Shown here: positions 30,781-41,369 of the stretch, piece after piece
Numbering within the stretch: position 1 is the stretch's first letter
Layout: the number at the start of each line of letters is the position of its first letter
DNA from: Neoarius graeffei
Taxonomy: Eukaryota; Chordata; Actinopteri; Siluriformes; Ariidae
DNA length: 64,000 nucleotides
NCBI RefSeq assembly: GCF_027579695.1
Contig: NC_083583.1
Coordinates: forward strand, 8,323,658 to 8,387,657
Direction: 5' to 3'
Made by a program: the position numbers and the translations under genes
The notes under the pieces: generated by a model
The model's input: only the letters and a program-made list of their open reading frames with translations
Database searches by the model: none
Told to the model about the DNA's origin: nothing

Positions 30781-31075
30781 ACTGGAATGTGACAGTAACT
30801 CAAATAGTTATTCTTTACAACCGTGTTGAGCAGAAAAGTATCTCAGAACCTACAACATGTCAAACCATGAGGTGGATGGGCTACAAAAGCAGGAGATCAC
30901 ATCGGGCTCCAATCCTCTCAGCCAAGACCAGGAACCTGATACTACACTGGGGACAGGATCACTGAAACTTGATTGCTGAAGACTGGAAAAAGATCATCAA
31001 CTGTCCAGAGAATGTTGTGTGTGAAAATCTTAGGAGATCAACGGTGAGTATTCTGAAATCCTCCAATAAAAATAA
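30778..31075 (+). pseudogene. Tc1 transposase fragment, second copy
   Basis: Encodes WNVTVTQIVILYNRVEQKSI, MRWMGYKSRRSHRAPILSAK and LHWGQDHWN-type text as at 8149-8460, in inverted orientation. The following GGTGAGTATTCTGAAA and CCAATAAAAATAATCA are shared too. It stops before the catalytic core. Confidence 0.75.
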
Positions 31076-31505
31076 TCACGTAGAAATATTCACTGATCAT
31101 GTTTTTTCCTCATTCAGATGTTTGATGTGAATATTAAGCTCTTGATCTATACATTCACGAGTTTATGCATTGCACTGCTGGCTTGTGATTGGCTGACTGG
31201 ATAATTGTATGACTCTATAATATATAGAGTGTCCTCTACAATTATTGGCACGCCTTGTAAAGATTAGTAAAAAGGATTAGAAAAAATCCACCTTTTGGTG
31301 AAGTCGCTTCATCTCACACTGAAAAAATAAGAAAAATCCAACCTTTAAGTGAAATAAATTTATTCAGAGGAAAACAAATCCCTCATCAAGTAATAATTAT
31401 TTTCAACAAAAACAAACATGCCAATATTATTAGCACCCCTGCGTTTAATACTTTGTACACCCTCCCTTTGCCAGTAAAACAGCACCGAGTCTCTCCTGTA
31501 ACATT

Positions 31506-31874
31506 TTATAAGGTTGGAGATCCAGAGCAGGGCATCTGAGACCGTTCCTCTTTACACAATCTCTCCAGATCATCCAGGGTCCTTGACCCTCTCTTGTGCT
31601 GTCTCCTCTTCAGGTTTTCACTAGGGCTCAGGTCAGGGGACTGAGATGGCCAGGACAGAAGCTTGATTCTGTGCTCAGTGGACCATTTTAGTGTTGATTT
31701 GGACATCGGATCATTGTCCTGCTGGAAGATCCAATGACGACCCAGTTTTAGTTTCCTAAAATGCAGAGGAGCCAGATTCTGATTTAAAATGTCCTGGTGT
31801 TTCATGGAGTCCATGATGCCATGGAGCCTAACAAGGTTTTCAGGGTCTTTGGAGGAAAAACAGCCCCAGAACAA
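31506..31874 (-). pseudogene. Tc1 transposase C-terminal fragment
   Basis: The minus strand gives MFWGCFSSKDPENLVRLHGI, then WIFQQDNDPMSKSTLKW (second catalytic Asp in QQDND), then [19 protein letters not shown], where the catalytic Glu is kept within SEN but the usual PIE has become PSE. The rest of the transposase, around 33302-33600, lies across the hAT insertion and is frameshifted. Confidence 0.75.
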
Positions 31875-32487
31875 ACATCACAGGACCTCCACCATATTGT
31901 ACAGCAGTGGTGGGCTGTCAGGGCCTGCAAGGCCTTCTCTGCTGGCCTGAAAATATCTAAAAAAAAATCACAGACAGACTGATTGATGTTAATTTTTTGT
32001 TATTTTTATTTCATTTCATAACTATTAAATAATTCCATATGGTCTGGCCGTTTCCTTTCCCGTGGCTGCGCTGCTGCCAGACGTGTATTTTTCACGTTGA
32101 AGCATTTTTAACCAATCACATTTCAACCATCATTTGTTACCAGGCAAATAAATCTGCCTGGAGGCCAGTACAATCAGTTCTGCTGGCCTGTCTGTGTCAT
32201 AGACTGTAGATTCAAGTTAGCGAGCCCAGAACCAGTCGTATTAGGCCGTCTCTGATGAGCCCCAACAGCCCATTGCAGGCGTATATGCTCTGATTGGCTC
32301 AAAGCATGCATAAGGAAACTTCATTGTATTCTCACCATTTGATTGGGTAGATTTCCACTGGAGTTACAATGACGCGAATGCTACAAAAAGTCATTGAGTG
32401 CTAGTCAACTTAGCAATTTTTAACTGCATTAACGAGCTTCAATTTTTAATAGTTAAATACTATAAATATCTGTTATATCAACCCAAA

Positions 32488-32790
32488 ATGGCCGAAGGAG
32501 GGGGAGAAGTTGATATGGTGGCAAATTTATTGTCACAACCATTTTCCCGGAGGACTTTTCCAGAAAAGCTGGACATCGTTCAGAAAGGGCGGTCAACGCC
32601 AAAGCTAGCCAACCTGACAGCCTGGAAAAGGATTTGTTTGCCACTTTCAGCCCGCTAATTACAAGCGGTACTCCTGGCTCACGGGCTCCGAGGAGCACTG
32701 CAAACTGTATTGTTGGGAGTGTTTGTTATTTGCTACTGATCGCCATGGTGTCTGGAGCCATAGTGGATTTGCTAATTTGGCTTGCCTTAC
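32488..32790 (+). pseudogene. hAT transposase N-terminal fragment
   Basis: Begins MAEGGGEVDMVANLLSQPFS, then RRTFPEKLDIVQKGRSTPKL-ANL, and, after frame changes, sequence corresponding to a TTF/BED-type zinc finger (CKLYCWECLLF region near 32700). This N-terminal form is typical of fish hAT proteins. The reading frame is lost at about 32656. Confidence 0.7.
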
Positions 32791-32794
32791 CAAG

Positions 32795-33011
32795 GCATAT
32801 CCACTGCTTCTGTTGAACGGACATTTTCAGCCCTCAAGAGAATCAAAACGTATGCGAGAAACATGACAGGACAGGCTCGACTGTCTGCATTGGCCTCGAT
32901 GGCCATCGAAAGGGACTTTTTGATGGGACTGAAAAGAACAAACGACTTCTACGACAGAGTTATTGACGTTTTCTTGAGGAAAGAAAGGAGGATGGATTTT
33001 CAGGTCAGATA
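32795..33011 (+). pseudogene. hAT C-terminal dimerisation domain fragment
   Basis: Encodes STASVERTFSALKRIKTYAR, then NMTGQARLSALASMAIERDF and VFLRKERRMDF before a stop. SxxxERxFSxLxxIKxxxR...RLSxLxxLxI is the hATC dimerisation motif (Pfam hAT C-terminal). It is joined directly to the N-terminal fragment, so the RNase H-like core has been deleted. Confidence 0.85.
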
Positions 33012-33662
33012 ATCTCTGTATTGGTGAGTGATGTCATCTACTTCGCCTATACTGACTGACCTCATTCGCATACATGCACACAAGGTCTCATAAGGCACAT
33101 AAACACACACATCGATAAAATAAAATGTTGCTATTTTGCGAAATAGCATTGCAATATGAGGTTGTTATTGATGTTTTTATGAATGTCGCAGCTGTAGCTG
33201 CAGTAGAAGTTTTATAGGCATTATTGAGGGGTGGATTTAATTCAGACAGAGCAGTACTGAAGGCCCATGTGTGAAATGCACGGCCCGCCACTGTTGTACA
33301 GTTAGGATTGGGTTCTTTTCATTATAGCCACCCTGCTTTTTACACCAAACCCACCACAAGTGTTTATTGCCAAAAAGCCCTGTTTTTGTTCCATCAGACC
33401 AAAGAACACGGTTCCATCAAAGTTGTCGTAGTGTTCTGTAACCATCAGATGCTTACGTTTGTGGTTGACAGAAAAGGCTTTTTTTCTGGAACCTTCCAAA
33501 TAATCTGTTGGCATGGAGGTGCCCTAACAGGACATTGGAAATGGACATTTTCAGGTGAGTAGCTATTTTTTATAACCATTCCCTGACTTATGAAGGTCAA
33601 CACACTTCTCCCTCATTTGGTTTGTGTGTCTCTCTTATCTTTCCCATGTTGATGTTGAGGGA

Positions 33663-34026
33663 GGGGCGGCACGGTGGTGGAGTGGTTAGCACTGTCGCCT
33701 CACAGCAAGAAGGTTCTGGGTTGGAGCCCAGTGGCCGGCAAGGGTCTTTCTGTGTGGAGTTTGCATGTTCTCCCCGTGTCCGCGTGGGTTTCCTCCGGGT
33801 GCTCCGTTTTCCCCCACAGTCCAAAGACATGTAGGTTAGGCTAATTGGTGGCTCTAAATCGACTGTAGGTGTGAGTGTGAATGGTTGTTTGTCTCTGTGT
33901 GTCACCCTGCAATGACCTGGCAACTTGTCCAGGGTGTACCCCGCCTCTCGCCCATAATCAGCTGGGATAGGCTCCAACTTGCCTGCGACCCTGTAGAACA
34001 GGATAAGCGGCTACAGATAATGGATG
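33663..34026 (+). repeat. tRNA-headed SINE with GGATG tail, 12-bp TSD
   Basis: Full-length plus-strand copy. GATGTTGAGGGA flanks it at 33651-33662 and 34027-34038. The tail is GATAATGGATG rather than GAGAT, so it is a second subfamily. Confidence 0.9.
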
Positions 34027-34345
34027 GATGTTGAGGGAATTTTGACCTCTGTGTCACCTCATATTTGTTAATCACAAAGTCATTGATTACAGCTTGAAAG
34101 ACATACACACTCCAGTCAACTCAAAAATACTGTACAATTTAAATGGGAAACGTGCTTCAGGTACATTGTGTTCATATTGCTTGATGATGGATTTGTTTTT
34201 TTCTGAATACATTTATTTCAATTAAAAGTTGTATTTTGCTCATTTTTTTTCAGTGTGAGATGAAGCAACTTCACCAAAAGGTGGATTATATCTAACCCTT
34301 TTTACTAATCTTTACAGGAAGGGATGATAATCATGGTGGAAACTG

Positions 34346-34443
34346 TAGCTAATTAATATACAGCTTGTAAAGAGAACATTTATAGCTAACTATCTATATA
34401 AAATAAAAATGAATTTTTAGTTGTAAACATTTTGCCTCTCTGT

Positions 34444-34496
<53 letters not shown>

Positions 34497-35031
34497 AAAT
34501 GACATCATATAGTTTGGTCCATCGACAGGTTTATTGGCCTTAATGCAGAATTCAAAGCACACGGTACAAGATTAGCATTGCAGGAGGCAAAGAGAAAGTC
34601 GCCTCACATCACGTAATACTCCAAAGAAACAAACAACACATTCTACACCAAGTAACGCATGCAGTAATTTACAGTGCTCTCAAAAACAAAGACTCTGAGG
34701 CCCGTCTCAAAACTCAAAACCTGCAGAAAGATCGAAGATTTCTTAGAAAATGTGGTTCAGCAGTCAAATGATTTCCACAATCCAATAAGGAGGTGGGGCA
34801 TAGCCAAATAGCCATTAGTTATACTGTACACAGAAATACTATTAGTCTTATTTCATTTCAGCAGTACATTTTGACCTTTAAACCTTTTTGAAGTTTAATT
34901 TGTGGGCTAAGAAGATTTCGTTCTAATGGACTTTTAATCTCATAAACGAGGGTTCTGCATGGACCTCAGCAACTCTCTACAGCAGTCTGTGTGCTGCTGT
35001 TTGGGGAAAGAAGGAAGCTGAGAAGCTAGTG

Positions 35032-35075
<44 letters not shown>

Positions 35076-36340
35076 AAAATTATTCATGGAGGATCAGGGC
35101 CACTGCCACAGAAACGATCCCGTGGCCATGCAACACAGCCCAGGAATAATACATAAATCAAGAAACAATATCAATAAATAAATAAATAAATAAATAAATA
35201 AAAATATGAAATAAACTAAATAAACCAATGTGCTACAAATAAAATAAATAAATACATTTATAAACAAATAAATAACCAAGCAAATCCTTGTTATTATATA
35301 AAATGCAATGTACAAGACCACCTTTCACTCCAAGAGCTTTCATTTCCATCTCCACCCTTTTTTTTAATTACAGATCATTTACCATCATAACAATATCTCT
35401 AAACATGTTGTTTCAAGAATTAATAATTAAGCATATATGTCCAGATACGTCCCAGATCATTTGCTGTCCACCAGCTGTTATTTACATTCATCCAGATGCA
35501 ACGGAGCTGCACAAAGCCCCATGAGTTCACGAGATAAAAGCGAAGTGGCATGCTGCAGTCAGTGGTGTGCATTTGTTCATGCAGGATAATACATGTGATT
35601 TTTTTTTTTAAATATTTCATCATCTGAAGTGCAATCTCAAAGCAACTCCAGGCGATGTGGGAGTCAGCACATGTTTTTCTGCATGTACAAAAGAAGAAAG
35701 TGTGTTTTATTTTGTAAAGCTCTACTGGTTGCAATTGTGTGCTATCTGGACCGCCAGCTTAAAATAATAAACATGTAGGATGAGTAGGTTTAGATTATGC
35801 TGTATGGCTCGATACAAACCCAAGTAAAGAAATCAACATCAAAAATGCATTCAAGTCACTTTTATCAGGACATTCTTGAACACATTAACTCCTGATAATG
35901 ACATGGAGCTATGAGATGTGACGGTCACTCATGTCAGCACTGCTTCGGGCTGAAACACATTATTTGGTTGATTTGATATGTTAAAAAAATATATAATAAT
36001 AAACACAGACTCCATTCATTCATATTTCAAATCAATAGTACACATTGGACAAAGAAGTATTTATCTCTTTTTGAATTCATTTAGTCAAGTCTCATAAAGG
36101 ATCAGATGGATAAATTACCTTCAAGCAAAACAAGGCATTGAGGCTCTTTTTTTCCCTTCTTCTAATTGCACTGAGAAATATAAAGTGAGAGCTTTCAAAG
36201 AGACTCCACATTCATTTCCATCTGAATAACACCCTTAATGAGTTTTAGTGAGGCATTTCACCAAGACTTCGGATATGAAGTGGTTGAACCTCATAAGCTA
36301 AATCGGTTCGGTTCTTATTAGGAATGTAAACCAGAATGTC
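34346..36340. other. Low-repeat region without visible coding sequence
   Basis: Contains CT/CA (34449-34496) and GT (35036-35072) microsatellites and an AAAT run (35175-35205), otherwise unique-looking sequence. A CAATAAAC on the minus strand near 34530 could be a polyadenylation signal of a leftward 3' UTR, but no exon supports it. Confidence 0.4.
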
Positions 36341-36450
36341 AAGGATGTAGTCGCTCATCTGGCCTGCCATCAAAACAATCATGACGACCAAAACATCAAA
36401 CAGAACTGAAATGTGACAATGTGAGAGAGGACCAACCTCCACGACTAACT

Positions 36451-37030
36451 GTTTACAACAGGAAAATCAATAAAGGACTAAATTTTGTTCCCCGAGCGAA
36501 GACCGACCCAAAACATCAATCAGAACTGAATTCATATGATAAATGAGAGAAGAAATACAATTCTAGTCAGAAGAAAATTCATGAAAGTGACCTAATTACT
36601 AATTAGTTAGCAAAAACTTGACAATACAATGACCCAAGTTTTGTACAGAAGGTCAAGTTCTTTCAAATAAAACAATCAGAACTGAAATCCACTCAGAACT
36701 GAGGGAGGAGATATGATTTAACTGAAAATAAGCAAAGTTGAAAACAAATTGTTTACAACAGGAAAATCAACTAACAAACCACCTTGTTCCTCAAGTGAAG
36801 ATCGACCCAAAACATCAATCGGAACTGAAATCAGATAAGAAATCAGAAAGGAGATACAATTCTAGTGAGAGGCCTGGAAAATTTGTTAATGTGGCCTAAT
36901 TAGTAACTCGATAGCAAAAAGTTTGACAAAACAATGATCAAGTTTTGTGCGGAGTGACAAGTTCTTTCAAACAAAACAATCGGAACGGAAATCCGTGGAG
37001 AACTGACGGAGGAGATAAAATTTAACTGAA
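36451..37030. repeat. 300-bp tandem duplication (two diverged units)
   Basis: GTTTACAACAGGAAAATCAA occurs at 36451 and again at 36751, exactly 300 bp apart. Further matches keep that period: CCAAAACATCAATCAGAACT, ACAATTCTAGTSAGA and AAACAATCRGAACKGAAATC. A partial earlier unit with CCAAAACATCAAACAGAACT lies at about 36387. Confidence 0.85.
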
Positions 37031-37940
37031 CTGTGGATGATAGGCACGACACCATGGCAACAGTCTTATCATCGTACTTACGGACAGATGAGGTAATGAC
37101 AGGCTTGAGAACTGCGACAATAAATTTTTTATTCTTAAGGCAACAATTTGATGTTTGATGATATGACTAAATCTGCTTTGATATGACTAAATCGTCCTTT
37201 GTTAAGGACGATTTTACATATCAGAGTTATGGTCAATTTATATTGCTAGCTTATTTACTCGTACACATCACACCACACCAGTGGTCTGTCCTTTCTTTAT
37301 AATAATCATAATTGGTTGATCACTCAATAATTACTTTGTGATTGTTTCCCTCAATTCATTTCATTAATTGTTTTGTAAATCAATGCAATTTCAATTCTAA
37401 TTAAATTACTATACTATCTTATTCGGATTAGGTGCTTTAAAGGTAGACTGCCTTTCAGATTTTTCAAGTGTAGGTCATAAAAAGAATTTTCCCCAACACC
37501 CAATTATTTTTGTTTAGTGAACCAAAAGCTACTAAATTTGAATCACAGACTTCCAATTTTATTTGTTTTTTTTTTAAAAATAGAACAATTAATGAATTTA
37601 TCTCCACGTGGTCCTAAATTCTCCGCTATTTTTTCCTGCTTCACCATTACCCAATTCAAGATACTATGTCATGCATCACATGGTGGGCTTTCCCCGTTCA
37701 TGCAAAGCATTGTGGGATACAAATTTGAAACAGGAGAGAAAAATGGAGGACATGTGTGGGTGTGCGAATGAAACGTGAAAGACCGACTACAGTAACGGAA
37801 AGCGAGAAGAAAAGACGTTATGTTATATACGAAGGAAAGGAAACGCAGGGCCAAACTAATAAATATCGGCGCTCAGCAAGCACCTCGGTGTGATCAGCTG
37901 TTCATTTAGCGACAGAATAATGGAACTGTCAGTGCACGCT
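37031..37940. other. Mostly gene-free region with one possible exon remnant
   Basis: From the ATG at 37768 the plus strand reads MKRERPTTVTESEKKRRYVI then YEGKE. After a one-base shift it reads RRAKLINIGAQQ. This looks like the N-terminal exon of a multicopy fish transposon-related protein, but I cannot name the family. Nothing else is recognised. Confidence 0.4.
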
Positions 37941-38124
37941 CAAAGGGAAACCTGCGTATGCACACACACACACACACACACACACACGGACTTCCTCTGT
38001 CTGTTTGACTACACAAAGCGAGCGATTTCATGCACATTATTTGCTTTAATCCCCTCAAATTAAATAACTTCCCAGCCACAGAATGGCCTGATATTTTGTG
38101 AGATATTACAGAAATAAACATATA

Positions 38125-39591
38125 GTGGTGCTTGAAAGTTTGTGAAGCCTTTAGAATTCCCTATATTTCTGCATAAATATGACCTAAAACATCATCAGAT
38201 TTTCACACAAATCCTAAAAGTAGATAAAGAGAACCCAGTTAAACAAATGAGGCAAAAAAATTATACTTGGTCATTTATTTATTGAGGAAAATGATCCAAT
38301 ATTACATATCTGTGAGTGGCAAAAGAACAGTTTCAACTCTGGGATGTTGGTGGGTTTTCTCACATGAACTGCTCGCTTCAGGTCCTTCCACAACATTTCG
38401 ATTGGATTAAGGTCAGGACTTTGACTTGGCCATTCCAAAACATTAACTTTATTCTTCTTTAACCATTCTTTGGTAGAACGATTCTGTGCTTAGAGTTGTT
38501 GTCTTGCTGCATGACCCACCTTCTCTTGAGATTCAGTTCATGGACAGATGTCCTGACATTTTCCTTTAGAATTTGCTGGTATAATTCAGAATTCATTGTT
38601 CCATCAATGATGGCAAGCCATCCTGGCCCAAATGCAGCAAAACAGGCCCAAACCATGATACTACCACCACCATGTTTCACAGATGGGATAAGGTTCTTAT
38701 GCTGGAATGCATTGTTTTCCTTTCTCCAAACATAACGCTCCTCATTTAAACCAAAAAGTTCTATTTTGGTCTCATCCGTCCACAAAACATTTTTCCAATA
38801 GCCTTCTGGCTTGTCCACATGATCTTTAGCAAACTGCAGACAAGCAGCAATATTCTTTTTGGAGAGCAGTGGCTTGCAACTCTGCCAAGCACACCATTGT
38901 TGTTCAGTGTTCTCCTGATGGTGGACTCATGAACATTAACATTAGCCAATGTGAGAGAGGCCTTCAGTTGCTTAGAAGTTACCCTGGGGTCCTTTGTGAC
39001 CTCGCCGACTATTACACGCCTTGCTCTTGGAGTGATCTTCGTTGGTCGACCACTCCTGGGGAGGGTAACAATGGTCTTGAATTTCCTCCATTTGTACACA
39101 ATCTGTCTGACTGTGGATTGGTGGAGCCCAAACTCTTTAGAGATGGTTTTGTAACCTTTTCCAGCCTGATGAGCATCAACAATGCTTTTCTGAGGTCCTC
39201 AGAAATCTCCTTTGTTCGTGCCATGATACACTTCCACAAGCATGTGTTGTGAAGATCAGACTTTGATAGATCCCTGTTCTTTAAGTAAAACAGGGTGCCC
39301 ACTCACACCTGATTGTCATCTCATTGATTTAAAACACCTGACTCTAATTTCACCTTCAAATTAACTGCTAATCCTAGAGGTTCACATACTTTTGGCACTC
39401 ACAGATATGTAATATTGGATTATTTTCCTGAATAAATAAATGACCAAGTATAATATTTTTGTCTCATTTGTTTAACTGGGTTCTCTTTATCTACTATTAG
39501 GACTTGTGTGAAAATCTGATGATGTTTTAGGTCCTATTTATGCAGAAATATAGGAAATTCTAAAGGCTTCACAAACTTTCAAGCACCACTG
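38125..39591 (-). mobile_element. Tc1-type transposon, decayed
   Basis: Inverted ends GTGGTGCTTGAAAGTTTGTG and CACAAACTTTCAAGCACCAC, with long shared subterminal sequence (about 140 bp), TA at the right junction and TA-rich sequence at the left. Transposase is on the minus strand, in pieces. Confidence 0.9.
38330..39224 (-). pseudogene. Tc1 transposase, frameshifted
   Basis: Starts MARTKEISEDLRK (ATG 39222-39224), continues in another frame with KFKTIVTLPRSGRPTKITPR and LKASLTLANVNVHESTIRRT (the paired-like domain with its GRPTK hinge), then WTDETKIELFG (first Asp), KHGGGSIMVWACFAAFGPG and [10 protein letters not shown] (second Asp). After a further shift comes [20 protein letters not shown] (Glu). 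All three catalytic residues can be recognised, but in at least three frames, so the gene is dead. Confidence 0.88.
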
Positions 39592-40211
39592 TATATCACA
39601 ATGACCAAATTTCAGAGGGAACTAAATTTCACAGATTTTATGAAATTGAAAGGCTGCCTAGCTTCAAAGAACCTTTCAGTATTTCGCTGTGTATTTAAGC
39701 TAGCTTTAAGACCAGGCTTTAAATTTAGTAATACATTTAAATTCCCTTTATTGACCATTTTAAATTCATTCATTAGGCTAGTAACTTTAAGACCCTTTAT
39801 TGGTATTCTTAAAAGTAGTATTAACTTTCAGTACATTTTTATTGTTAATTTTAGTAACTTTAAGTGACATTATAAACGTTCTTTTTAACAGCATTTCATT
39901 ATCTTTAAAAAGTCATGAAAAGTCACTTAAAGGGATTCTCCAGTGGATTTATTCTCAAACTTGTTTAAAGTAAAAGTAGTCACAAATTTCAAAAATCAAA
40001 CTTTCATTTTTGGAGACCAAATAGTGTTCAAGAAAAATGAGTTTTCTTTAAAATATCAGATGGGCTTCCTGCAGTGGTGACGTATGCGATGACGTCAGGT
40101 AGCAGTCGCTTGGAGCAACTCAGCTGTTTATATTCTCTGTTTACATCGTAGCTTTGTTAGTTTTACAAGTATTTTACTGAATTTATACATTTTTAAATAA
40201 GTACGCCTCAT

Positions 40212-40356
40212 TGTGTAGCATATAAATGCCACAATGATGCTAAAAAGAAAGCACAAGCTGGAACTAGACTGCATTTCCACAGAGAAAATGCAAAGTGTGC
40301 TTCCTTAGCTGGAACAGAAAATGCGTCACCGACAGAAACCGGATCAGACATGAGAC
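40212..40356 (+). pseudogene. THAP-like N-terminal fragment
   Basis: Reads CVAYKCHNDAKKKAQAGTRL, then HFHRENAKCASLAG. CxxxxC followed about 15 residues later by HxFxR/P is how THAP fingers begin. The later W and CxxH ligands are not seen. It sits just inside the left inverted end, where Kolobok transposase exons start. Confidence 0.5.
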
Positions 40357-40404
40357 CTTGCACTGCAAAATCTTTTTTACATGATCTACAGAAAGGGTGT
40401 GGCA

Positions 40405-40406
<2 letters not shown>

Positions 40407-40470
<64 letters not shown>
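40407..40470. repeat. GT microsatellite
   Basis: About 31 GT units, the longest uninterrupted one in the window. Confidence 0.95.
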
Positions 40471-40472
<2 letters not shown>

Positions 40473-41369
40473 TCTAAAATCTCGGTTTAAAATGGCTCAA
40501 CTTGCAGCGCGACCTGACGCCTCGTGCTCTAAAATCTTTTTTTACATGATCTACATGGTTCTGGGTAGATTAACAGGGTGTGTGGCATGGTTTAAAACCA
40601 AGATTTTAGAGCATGAAGTGTGCAGTGTGACATGACACTAAGTTTTTCTTCTGAAACTCCATTCATTTGAATGGGAGAAAAATGAATGGAAGTGAATGGG
40701 GGGAAAGGGATGAGTGAAAAGAAAGGAAAAAATGAGTGTGGGTCAGAACCATTGCATGTATGTGTCAGCCTGAGGTATCACATGAGTTGGCCTGAGGTAT
40801 CACATGAAGGTTGGTGTGTCTCCGATGAAGCGTGTCCGAACAGGACGATTCGATTCGTGAGCCCCATTCATTCTCTAAAGGGAAAAAAAGACAGGAAAAC
40901 GACAAGAACAAGAGACCAGATAGGTCTATCCAAAAGCTGTATACAAGTGCATTACACCGGTTCAGGCCGGATGTGTCAGAGTTGGAACAGTGTCAATATG
41001 CTGCACACTGAGGCATACTTATTTAAAAATGTATAAATTCAGTAAAATACTTGTAACACTAGCAAAACTATGACATAAACAGAGAATATAAACAGCTGAG
41101 TTGCTCCAAGCAACCGCTCCCTGACATCATCGCATATGTCACCACTACAGGAAGCCCATCTGACATTTTAAAGAAAATTCATTTTTCTCGAACACTATTT
41201 GGTCTCCAAAAATGAAGTTTGATTTTTGAAATCTGCAACTACTTTTACTTAAAATAAGTTTGAGAATAAATCTGCTGGAGGATCCCTTTAAAGTTATACT
41301 ATAAGAATTCTTAACAATATAAGTAAATACACTGAAACTTAGCATTTTGTAAACTTTTAGGATACTTTA

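Larger units (their letters stand above)
31905..33293 (+). mobile_element. hAT transposon, internally deleted, 8-bp TSD
   Basis: Ends CAGTGGTGGGCTGT and ACGGCCCGCCACTG are 14-bp inverted repeats. TTGTACAG flanks it at 31897-31904 and 33294-33301. Plus-strand coding scraps come from both ends of a hAT transposase, while the catalytic middle is gone. Confidence 0.9.
31227..34345 (-). mobile_element. Tc1-type relic, enlarged by hAT and SINE insertions
   Basis: The left end, GTGTCCTCTACAATTATTGG then CTTGTAAAGATTAGTAAAAA, and right end, CCTTTTTACTAATCTTTACA then GGGATGATAATCATGGTGGA, are inverted and TA-flanked. Subterminal ATCCACCTTTTGGTGAAGT also recurs inverted. Interruptions are at 31905-33293 and 33663-34026. 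Confidence 0.8.
37945..39680. repeat. Dispersed repeat R1, copy split by Tc1
   Basis: The left part (37945-38122) and right part (39594-39680) join to match 815-1065 across the Tc1 at its TA target. Confidence 0.8.
39931..41287. mobile_element. TTAA-target element with about 300-bp inverted ends (Kolobok-like)
   Basis: TTAA at 39927-39930 and 41288-41291. Left end AGGGATTCTCCAGTGGATTT and right end GCTGGAGGATCCCT are inverted, and the match continues inward through GGTCTCCAAAAATGA and CAGTAAAATACTTGTAA to about 40230/40995. It contains a GT repeat (40407-40470). Kolobok and piggyBac both use TTAA. The THAP-like fragment inside favours Kolobok. Confidence 0.75.

Noticed and set aside
34500..36400. 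Possible 3' UTR of a leftward gene
   Set aside because: Only a single AATAAA on the minus strand near 34530 supports it. No exon or conserved coding sequence was found to the right.
36245..36442. 65-codon minus-strand ORF as a possible host exon
   Set aside because: It overlaps the partial unit of the tandem duplication, with no splice sites or recognisable domain.
40381..40635. ORF with Cys-Val repeats (CVCVCV)
   Set aside because: Translation of the GT microsatellite.
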